From Chara braunii (Eukaryota; Streptophyta; Charophyceae; Charales; Characeae): a stretch of DNA of 28,690 nt. Below are positions 22,141 through 28,690 of this stretch, in pieces. Below the pieces are notes generated by a model. It was not told the origin of the DNA. It worked only from the letters and a program-made list of their open reading frames with translations, and searched no databases. The DNA lies in NCBI GenBank assembly GCA_003427395.1, contig BFEA01000084.1:2426802-2455491 (forward strand). The letters run 5' to 3'. The position numbers were made by a program, and so were the translations under genes. The stretch's first letter is position 1; every line of letters starts with the position of its first letter.

Positions 22141-22775
22141 GAAATTATGTCTGGTTTAAAGTTTGAGTATATCGCGTGAGTCGCGGCCGTGTCTGTCGTT
22201 TACGTTGACTGGATGGTTGACTAGAGTAGAGAATGTGTGGGTGAGCAGACTTAAGGCGCGCGTGATCTCTTTTTATCCTTGATGACTGAAAAGTCGGCGT
22301 GGTCGCCGACCAAATTTTTATTTTTCTGATTAAGTTAGGATTAAGTGGATCCTGCCTCCTGATTGGTGTGTTTATTTGTGACCTATGCGTACGTGCGGAT
22401 AACGACATCGACAACGAGGAGGCCTTGAAGTGTTTTCAGTAGGCCCGCGCGTTTATCGTTGGCAGCGTCAGGGCGGTACTAGCGGTTCTTTTTCCCCGTT
22501 TACCGTCTTCTGACGATTAAAAGTTTCTAAATATTTTTATTATTTATTGTGTTATTATTATGTTGCTCCGGTGCTCCTTAACTCACGCACGTCGCTGGGT
22601 TCGAAGGTCGTCGCGACGATCGAGGGCCTTGAGCACAGGCCTATTTTTCGGTGACCTGCGGATTCTGGTATATTCGAGGTGCTGGCAAAATTCCTCTATC
22701 CGGCTCGTCGTGAAATACAAACCGAGGAGGGTCCCGCAATGCCTTGTGCGGTGCTGCACCGATGCGCTCGATAGG
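22141..22775 (+). other. Possible 5' LTR relic upstream of the tRNA-Asp site
   Basis: This sequence upstream of the primer-binding site would hold the LTR if the relic is real. It contains a perfect 7-bp hairpin (GTCGGCG-TGGT-CGCCGAC, 22293-22310) followed by a T-rich run, and a 12-nt palindrome TCGTCGCGACGA (22608-22619). No second copy exists in the window to define the ends. An open frame at 22560-22901 has no recognisable domain. Confidence 0.25.
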
Positions 22776-22791
22776 TGGCGCCGTTGCCGGG
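22776..22791 (+). promoter_or_regulatory. Primer-binding site for tRNA-Asp (LTR retrotransposon relic)
   Basis: TGGCGCCGTTGCCGGG is the exact complement of the CCCGGCAACGGCGCCA 3' end typical of plant tRNA-Asp. It is the usual PBS of Tat/Athila-type plant Ty3/gypsy elements (family knowledge). A 5' LTR should end just upstream; I see no clean CA end within 5 nt, so the LTR limits stay open. No gag-like frame follows, so this is a relic, solo fragment or chance match. Confidence 0.5.
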
Positions 22792-23592
22792 GATATCGGT
22801 TGTCTGCCGTTGTCCCTAGTGGAACGACATCCGGGTATGGGATTGTGAGAACTAGGCAAAAAGAGAAGTCTTTGTTGAACTCTTTATGGTTAATCGATTG
22901 ATGGTATTGGATGCAAACCGAGTGAGGGTTGATTGTGCGAGATGGTTGTGGCTAGTGCAGTAATGATGGCGCAAGAAGGATAGGCATTTTGTCTATGCAA
23001 TCATGCACTCTGACCAACATGATGGTAGGTGGAGTTGATACCCTCTTCTGACCTTAGGAGTTGGTGAGTTCTGGACGATGCCTTGGGTGATTGATATGGC
23101 TAAGGTGAGATGAGGAAGTATCAACTTTGCTAAGTGTGATTATCGTGGAAGTAAACCCTGTAAGGTACTTATCACAACTATAAGAGTTAACTGAGTGGCC
23201 ATGAGAGCGATGGGGTACTTTGGCTTTAGAGTGAGGCAGAGGATGAGTAAGGGAGCCTATCATGTCGGAAGTCATGGAAGGACTTCGATGAGGGTTAGGC
23301 TAATGATGTTGAAAGCCTTTATGAGCATGGGTCAGGATCCTTGAATCTGGTTTCTAAGTGGTTGTTCGGATTATATGTACCCGAAGGCTATGTATGCTCA
23401 GTATATCTATGTATCCAGATATACAAACATCACTATTGTGTGTATGTAGCCCGTAGGCCATGTATAATTTGCAAGCTATGTTTATGTCCGAAGGCAGTGT
23501 GTCCTCTGTGAATCAATGTATCGAGATGTATAGGCAGATCATGTGTGTATATGGAAGAGAGAACGAGGCAAGCTAGACAGGGACCCCCCCTA
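22792..23592. other. Unassigned sequence with degenerate short repeats
   Basis: No gene. Around 23375-23500 an ATGTA.CCCGAAGGC.ATGTA-like word recurs three or four times with drift (near 23377, 23445 and 23485). Confidence 0.4.
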
Positions 23593-23666
23593 AGGTCCGA
23601 ACCAAGCTCGAACCCGTGACCTTGAAACATGTAATCGTATGACTCTACCATATGAACGACTAGTGG
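23593..23666 (-). repeat. tRNA-like SINE head, copy A
   Basis: Minus strand: an A-box-like CGTTCATATGGTAGAG (23658-23643) and a B-box-like GGTTCGAGCTT (23614-23604) lie 33 nt apart between their cores, as in a tRNA. The arms do not fold into a full cloverleaf (T stem broken), so I read it as a tRNA-derived retroposon head or tRNA pseudogene rather than a working tRNA gene. Confidence 0.55.
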
Positions 23667-23887
23667 AAATGGTACGAACGTGTGATATGTCAGATTGGGG
23701 AGATTAACAGAACACCCAAGACTAACACCCCCAAACAACCCATGTGAAACTCAAAACCAACATACAACACCATGAACAACCCTTGGGTGGTGCGCTGGCA
23801 GTGTCTGTAATAGCTTATCTGCGTCATCCCAAGGGAGGGTGTGTCCAGCCGGGTGTCATTCTAACGCTCTGACGGTGTCCATGCGCA

Positions 23888-23968
23888 AGGTTACAGATTT
23901 GAACCCGCAACCTCATACCACAATGCGCATTTCCAACCGGTGCTCTAACCACTAAGCTACATACAGGA
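23888..23968 (-). repeat. tRNA-like SINE head, copy B
   Basis: Minus strand: A box TAGCTTAGTGGTTAGAGC (23959-23942) forms a 4-bp D stem with one G-T pair. B box GGGTTCAAATC (23906-23896) follows about 43 nt later. The T stem is not preserved. It directly follows the tail of the SINE-like unit at 23971-24680, an odd order for a SINE. Confidence 0.65.
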
Positions 23969-23970
23969 AA

Positions 23971-24680
23971 CCTACTTATCGAGGTGATAAAAGCATCCCC
24001 GGTAAGTAGGCTCCATCTATTGGTGGGAAGTTGCACCTGCTGGAAATCGGGTCCAGCATCCCTGTACAATGATGTGAATGTATCAGCTGGAAATCGGGTC
24101 CAGCATCCCTATACAGAGATGTGTTGATATCTCCCACTACCTATGTATGTACGTTAACCGATATAAGTCAGATGATGGGGGAACCCTATCCATCTGATCT
24201 ACAGTTTCTCCAAAACAAGCTAAGACATCGAATCCAATCTTATCTATCATACCAGGAGATAGAACCCTAACTTTGATGTGATGTGTGTGAGCTGGAAATC
24301 ATAACCATCTTCCTTATACAAATGATGAGATGTCATAGTAAACAATCAATCCATCCTATATATATGCGAACCTGACCTATATCTCTGAAAAGAACAGAGG
24401 CATTGATTACTCCCGTACACAAGGGAAGGATTGACCTCCTGCTCATGAAGTAATATTCCTAATGAGAGGCATTAATTCCTGACCTCCTGCATATCGACGA
24501 TGAAAATCATCGTCATCAAAACCGCCACTAACAGATTGGGCTAGCGAAACCCTGACCTATCCCCTCACCTGATGGGCGACCCTCCCCCTTGTTGATTAAA
24601 GTTGCAGAGGGCAACTCCAATCGTCGATCCATCCGAAATCAATGAAGGGGAGATCATCTATCCAACTTCCACCCTGTGCC
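23971..24680 (-). mobile_element. SINE-like unit 1 with repeated tail hairpins
   Basis: It matches 26320-27200 in order: a ggGCGACCC/ATCGCCC-like block, the block with CAAGGGAAGGATT, repeated GCTGGAAATCGGGTCCAGC units (24039-24057, 24090-24108, a degenerate one near 24291), the shared tail, and the CCTACTTA/TAAGTAGG stem (23971-24010). Unlike unit 2, no poly(A) is seen at the end; tRNA-like copy B is there instead. No coding frame. Confidence 0.6.
24010..24057 (-). repeat. Shared two-hairpin tail, copy 4
   Basis: Minus strand: hairpin 1 is GCTGGA/TCCAGC, perfect. Hairpin 2 is damaged (GGAAG opposite GCTCC). A second hairpin-1 unit lies about 50 nt upstream (24090-24108). Confidence 0.75.
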
Positions 24681-24835
24681 AACCAAAGAAAAACGGATCA
24701 ACATGAAGATACACCAGGTTGGGAGGGGGGGGAACGGTAAAACGCACTCTCACCCCCAAAACCCGCATCGCCAGTCCGATCAAGCCGGTAATTCCCCCCC
24801 ACTGCGCTGCTGTCATTATGGCGGCCCTTATCGTT

Positions 24836-24866
24836 GGCCACGTTGTTGTTATTGGTTTAGTTGTCG

Positions 24867-24905
<39 letters not shown>

Positions 24906-25085
24906 TTGTTGTTGCCATTGCGACTGTTGTTGTTGTTGTTGTTGTAGATGTTGTTACTGTACTACTGTAGATGCCTTTGTATTCACTGTTGACGCCACCG
25001 CTGCTGCCACCGTTGTCAATAACGCCAACTCCACTTCCCACTCGCCTGTCGCTGTTGTCGCTGTTGTTGTTGTTGTTGTTGTTGC

Positions 25086-25125
<40 letters not shown>

Positions 25126-25460
25126 GATGTCGTTGTTGTAGTTGCCTCTGTTCGTGCTGTGATCATCGCCTCTGCTGCCGCTGTAGCCGTCAACCCATCT
25201 CCCCCACTCACTCGCCCACCTCATCAAGGGCATATTCCCTCTCGTCAATGCCTTGATGAGGTTGAGGGTCATCGTCAGCGATGAGAATTGTTGTCGTTGT
25301 TGTTGTTGATGTTGTTGTTGTAGTTGTTGTTGTTGTTGTCGGTGTCGTTACTGCAGTGACTATCACTTTGTGTGCCCTGTTGATGTCGCCGCTGCTGCCG
25401 CAATTGCCATCAGCCTCCACTCCACGTCCCACCCGCCTGCATCACCAAGGGCATATTCCC
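24836..25460. repeat. (GTT)n composite minisatellite
   Basis: Three (GTT)n blocks (about 24865-24950, 25055-25135, 25290-25345) alternate with a semi-conserved segment of Pro/Ala-type codons. That segment has GCTGCTGCC near 24998, 25170 and 25390, CCACTCGCC- or CCACCCGCC-like words, and CAAGGGCATATTCCC at 25226 and 25446. The higher-order period is about 180-220 bp. Open frames across it give poly-Val, poly-Thr, poly-Asn or poly-Cys on different frames, as expected for trinucleotide arrays. Confidence 0.8.
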
Positions 25461-25677
25461 ATTCGCCGCCCTGATATTTATGCTCAGCTGCTTCACAAAT
25501 CATCTCACTTTCAGTTTCGCACTCCTCACATACTGCACTGATAGTTGCATAATAGCCGACGACTTCTTCATCCTGCTCACCATCACCATATTCCCCAGTG
25601 AAGACGCGGTCCTCGCTGTCAAAAAGAGTATCACCCACTCGAAATGGTCCATGTTGTAGCTCCCTCACCAGCTCCAT
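25363..25677 (-). CDS. Possible short acidic protein or exon, unrecognised
   Basis: The minus-strand frame starts at GCGATGG (25677), a fair plant start context, and encodes an acidic, non-repetitive stretch (FRVGDTLFDSED, EYGDGEQDEEVVGYY, CEECETESEMICEA) of about 75 residues before entering the minisatellite. The composition looks more like protein than the neighbouring frames, and a CEEC pair is visible. I recognise no family. It may equally be chance or an exon fragment; no splice sites were established. Confidence 0.2.
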   Translation of the reverse strand: MELVRELQHGPFRVGDTLFDSEDRVFTGEYGDGEQDEEVVGYYATISAVCEECETESEMICEAAEHKYQGGEWEYALGDAGGWDVEWRLMAIAAAAATSTGHTK

Positions 25678-25679
25678 CG

Positions 25680-26023
25680 CTCACCCAGAAAGCTGCGCCG
25701 GTATTAAGTTTCGTCGTCGATCTTTACTACTGGCGCTACCCCTGCCCGCGCGTCACAGACATCCATGTCACCACGACAGATGCCACGTGGCAATCAGGGA
25801 GCCACGCCGATCCGTCGGGCGCGGGCACAAGCCTAGCAGCCGAGGAGCTCCCCTCCCGAGGCGCTAGCCTAGCCGGAACTTAGGACCGGGCCTTACGGTC
25901 CGCCGGCATCTCTATGGGGGACCACGGGCGCTAGCACTAGCGCAGCCTTTGCATTCCTCTGGGCATGTTACTCTCTCTTAACATCTTCACTTGTCTGCAG
26001 CAATGCCCTACCTCCCGCACGGC
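25680..26023. other. GC-rich unassigned sequence
   Basis: About 340 nt rich in GC, with repeated GCTAGC/GCTAGCC words (25861-25940) and CpGs. No gene or known repeat recognised. Confidence 0.3.
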
Positions 26024-26110
26024 AGGGGCCAAAGGCCCCACAAACCCACCCACCTCCTCGCGATTTGGGGCAAACCACCCCACCTATCTGCATCAGATCC
26101 CAAGGGAACC
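26024..26110. repeat. Dispersed GC-rich repeat, second clear copy
   Basis: GGGGCC-AAA-GGCCCC (perfect 6-bp hairpin) is followed by ACAAACCCACCCACCTCCTC and a GGGGCAAA word. The same order occurs at 21310-21355, and a weaker form lies near 15345. Confidence 0.7.
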
Positions 26111-26386
26111 CCACCGCCCGCATGACGGGGCCCCAGCGGATGGACACTCACTCTTCCATCTTGTGGCTTTCCAACCAGAACTACAAGCAGACAGGAAAGT
26201 AAGAAAAGATGTGAAAGGGATGGAGGCTGCAATGGTAGCAGAACGAAAAACAGGTCACCCATGGCCAACAAATCCAATGTACCATCCTCTTTTTTTTTCT
26301 TTTTTTTAAATAGAAACTTCGTAGACGGGAAACCTACTTAACGAGGTGATACGAGCATCCCCGGTAAGTAGGTCCCGGCGTCAAAG

Positions 26387-26434
26387 GCTCCATCTATTGG
26401 TGGGGAGCTGCACCTGCTGGAAATCGGGTCCAGC
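26387..26434 (-). repeat. Shared two-hairpin tail, copy 5
   Basis: Minus strand: hairpin 1 is GCTGGA-7 nt-TCCAGC and hairpin 2 is GCTCC-12 nt-GGAGC, both perfect. Further hairpin-1 units lie upstream near 26462-26481 and 26720-26738, with decayed ones near 26510 and 26848, giving a ladder of related stems. Confidence 0.8.
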
Positions 26435-27288
26435 GTCCCTGTACAATGATGTGACTGTATCTGCTGGAAATCGGGGTCCAGCGTCCCTGTACAATGGTAT
26501 GAATGTATGTGCTGGATATCAGGTCCAACCTCCCTATGCAGAAATATGTTGATATCACCAACAACCTATGTATGCATGTCAATCAATATATGTCGGCTGA
26601 TGCGAGACCCTATCGTCAGATCTACAGTATCTCCTAAACAGGCATCAAGCCCAATCGTATGTATCAAACGAAACCCTAACCTTAATGTGATGTGTATTAT
26701 ACTGATGTGATGTGAGTCAGCTGGAAATCGGGTCCAGCGTCCCTATACAATAGTGTAACTATGTCCTACAGTCAGAGTCTGTGTGTATATGTACAGCAAT
26801 CCACATAAGACAACATCCAATCAGTCACACAGATGTGATGTGTATGAGCTGGAAATCAGGACCAACATCCCTATTGTGTGTTCAAACGTGTAACTATATC
26901 TCAGAAAAGAGCCCAGGCATTGATTAATTCGGTACGCAAGGGAAGGATTAACCTCCAGCCCATGAAGTATCATCCTAAAACCCCTCAACAAAGAACTCAA
27001 AGCAAAACACGAACCCTAAACTACCCACCTCCCCTTGGGGCCATCATCAAAATATGTCTCAATCAAAATATGTTATCAGAGGGGGAAACCCTAAACCTCC
27101 TTATCAACCATATCAGCCATATCTCCATCATGACGCCGAACAGAGGCTGATCGCCCTTCTTGATTCAAACTGGGGGTCGGGCAATTTCAATCCCTTCAAC
27201 TGTACCATAGTACACAAGTAATAACCAAAATCCGCCCCTAAAACGGCAGATCAGGGACCATGCCAACAGGACCAATCCATGTGCCACC

Positions 27289-27485
27289 CCTGGGGTCCCC
27301 TCCCCCACCAACATCAGCAGGCACTCGGGTGCCCTCCCCTGGGGACATCAGCAGGCTCTGCTCAATGCCGATAGGGGGATCCCCCCTGGGGTCCCTTCCC
27401 CTACGAACATCAGCAGGCACTCGGGTCCCCTGCCCTGGGGACCCTGTCAGTCAGCAGGCTCTGCTCAATGCCGATCGGGGGATCC
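27289..27485. repeat. Two-copy tandem repeat, 96-bp period
   Basis: Units start at 27289 and 27385. Both contain CCTGGGGTCCC, ACATCAGCAGGCACTCGGGT, CAGGCTCTGCTCAATGCCGAT and GGGGGATCC. The second unit has a few extra bases (CCCTGTCAGT) near its centre. Confidence 0.85.
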
Positions 27486-27527
27486 AGTGGTCTCTCTCTA
27501 TACGTGGCAGGGCCACGAAAGCTACAT

Positions 27528-27605
27528 CAGACCAATGGGGATTGAACCCCCAACCTCCTGAATGCCGCTTGTGAGCCTTACCAGCTGAGCTAGGCTGCTG
27601 GATGC
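27528..27605 (-). repeat. tRNA-like SINE head, copy C
   Basis: Minus strand: A box TAGCTCAGCTGG (27592-27581) and a consensus B box GGTTCAATCCC (27548-27538). The T arm is intact (TGGGG, 7-nt loop, CCCCA). The D stem is damaged (GCTC opposite AGGC) and the anticodon arm does not pair, so this is not a functional tRNA gene. It is the best Pol III promoter in the window. Confidence 0.7.
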
Positions 27606-27736
27606 TTGCGGCTTTTTATGGTTTAATCCAAGGGCTACTGTAGTTGAGGGGGCGCGAGGTCTCGGGGCATACTGCCTAACTAGTACTTTTTTTCACTTAT
27701 TTCTCGACGTGGTTGCGTCCAGGTGCGGCCGTAAAT

Positions 27737-27849
27737 GCGGTCAGATACATTTAAGATAGAGCTGCTGTGAGGGTGCCCTCACTTTCACGGATTAACGAGA
27801 TACACGGTGCGTTGCCCCGTTGCACAACAATGAAATGTATCTAGACCGC
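27737..27849. mobile_element. MITE-like foldback element, 113 bp
   Basis: The ends are GCGGTCAGATACATTT (27737-27752) and its inverted complement with one extra base (27833-27849; inverted reading GCGGTCTAGATACATTT). Inside are a hairpin GTGAGG-GTGC-CCTCAC (27767-27782) and a GTGC/GCAC stem near 27807-27825. No target duplication is clear. The size and ends fit a miniature inverted-repeat element; the family is unknown. Confidence 0.5.
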
Positions 27850-28436
27850 TGTTTCATCCCCGTACATTCAAAACATCAATCAGTGGGAATGTAACTGGTC
27901 CATGGGTCAGTCCAGAGTCCAGATGCATGTCGAACGTTGAACAGTGGAGCGAGACCCACTGTCCGTGGATGCCGAAGATAGAACCGACGGCAATGACGGC
28001 CGATGTGGACGAATCTAACGGCAACACGTCCAGAGGTTTGTAGAAAAAGTCGGTTCTATCTTTGTAGAAAAAGGTCGGGAACTTCATAATAATAATTAAA
28101 AAAAACTCGGGAATCTAACGGCAATGCCGTCCAGATGCGATTTTGTACAATTTTATTACTAGGGACTGGTAGGATGCTATATGCGATTTTGTACAATTTT
28201 ATTCTTTTGCTGTCACCCACGTGGGGGCGCATGGCGGGAGACGTAGCGGGAGACGGTGCCGATGCGCGCGCGCGGGAAGATTTCGGAGATTCTTGATGGC
28301 GCCATATGTGTAATTACGCGGCAGTGGGTCCAGCCGCACGGAACTGAGTATGGCGGACGGAAGCCGGGCGGTGTATACCGAAGGCAAATTGATGTGAGGG
28401 GTGTGCTCGTAAGGGGAGAGAGAGCAAAGCGCAAAT
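27850..28436. repeat. Short direct repeats, otherwise unassigned
   Basis: A perfect 23-nt repeat lies at 28135-28157 and 28181-28203 (it begins ATGCGATTTTG). GAATCTAACGGCAA recurs at 28012 and 28111, and TTGTAGAAAAA recurs at about 28037 and 28062. The 28210-28436 part is GC-rich with small open frames on both strands that I do not recognise. Confidence 0.5.
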
Positions 28437-28454
28437 GAGGAGGAGGAGGAGGAG
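28437..28454 (+). repeat. (GAG)n microsatellite
   Basis: About six GAG/AGG triplets in a row. Confidence 0.8.
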
Positions 28455-28593
28455 CTCGCTTTCCTATCGCTCTCGAAATGACCGGGAAGGATGACAGTGT
28501 GCTCTTGATATCACGGCGAGGATGTGAACTACCCGTTCATAGAGGTCGCTAATTTATGTTACCTCATCTTTACAAGCATAAGCGTGTGTGCGA

Positions 28594-28594
<1 letters not shown>

Positions 28595-28651
<57 letters not shown>

Positions 28652-28690
28652 CACACACACACACGCACAGAACACACACACACACACACA
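28595..28690 (+). repeat. (AC)n microsatellite, running off the window
   Basis: About 96 nt of near-pure AC repeat, interrupted by GCAC at a few points and by AGAAC near 28670. It continues past the window edge. Confidence 0.95.

Larger units (their letters stand above)
26290..27605 (-). mobile_element. Composite SINE-like element: tRNA-like head, body, shared tail, poly(A)
   Basis: On the minus strand: a tRNA-like head (27605-27528), a 96-bp tandem duplication (27485-27289), a body homologous to 24680-23971, several GCTGGA...TCCAGC units, the shared tail (26434-26387), a 9-bp stem (ACCTACTTA at 26332-26340 with TAAGTAGGT at 26365-26373) and an A-rich tail (T8-C-T9-like at 26290-26307). At about 1.3 kb it is very long for a SINE. 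Whether head and body form one transcription unit or are nested insertions is not settled. No coding frame. Confidence 0.55.

Noticed and set aside
24658-25432. Long frames giving poly-Asn, poly-Thr, poly-Val or poly-Cys proteins on both strands
   Set aside because: A trinucleotide array is open in most frames by nature; every frame gives a different homopolymer and none shows a flanking domain.
27528-27605. Functional tRNA gene
   Set aside because: The D and anticodon stems do not pair; only the promoter boxes and T arm are kept, which fits a SINE head or tRNA pseudogene.
28135-28203. CRISPR-like repeat pair with equal-length spacer
   Set aside because: Only two copies, no array and no cas genes, in a plant-type repeat region.

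Overview
The window looks like a repeat-filled, gene-poor stretch of a streptophyte plant nuclear genome (land plant or charophyte alga). The evidence is a chromodomain-bearing Ty3/gypsy retrotransposon, a LINE with a plant-style ORF1 (zinc knuckle) and an APE/RT/zinc-finger ORF2, tRNA-derived SINE-like heads, a primer-binding site matching tRNA-Asp as in plant Ty3/gypsy elements, long homopolymers and (GTT)n/(CA)n arrays. A charophyte such as Chara is a guess from texture only. I found no confident cellular gene, no rRNA and no bacterial system.

Layout. 1-2277: 3' part of a decayed Ty3/gypsy chromovirus pol (RT thumb, RNase H, integrase, chromodomain, plus strand), followed by a candidate 3' LTR at 2519-3447. 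3969-12370 (perhaps to about 14632): a near full-length but decayed LINE on the minus strand: ORF1 (12370-9120), ORF2 (9091 to about 4584), 3' UTR and a 20-A tail. Upstream of its ORF1 lie a 110-bp tandem duplication and about 1.1 kb of strongly strand-asymmetric tandem monomers, which may be its 5' UTR. About 14.0-16.2 kb: unassigned sequence with two hairpin or poly(A) ends. 16.2-21.3 kb: a roughly 5-kb imperfect inverted repeat, made of two divergent copies of one unrecognised element, each ending outward in a poly(A) tract. 21.3-23.6 kb: unassigned sequence with a 37-T run and an orphan tRNA-Asp primer-binding site at 22776. 23.6-27.6 kb: three tRNA-like (A box/B box) heads and two copies of an element carrying the same 3' tail, separated by a (GTT)n composite minisatellite. 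27.7-28.7 kb: a 113-bp foldback element, short direct repeats and a terminal (CA)n array.

What ties the window together is a tail of about 50 nt with two small hairpins. It occurs near the poly(A) end of the LINE (about 4029-4076) and in both arms of the inverted repeat (16224-16271, 21192-21240) and both SINE-like units (about 24010-24057, 26387-26434). The first hairpin is kept with pair-preserving changes. This fits a LINE whose 3' recognition signal is shared by several non-autonomous passengers. The passengers in the inverted repeat also carry internal hairpins that covary between copies, so they may be structured non-coding retroelements not previously described. In-frame stops in the decayed ORFs are almost all explained by TGG to TGA or CAG to TAG transitions, consistent with deamination of methylated cytosines in a silenced repeat region.
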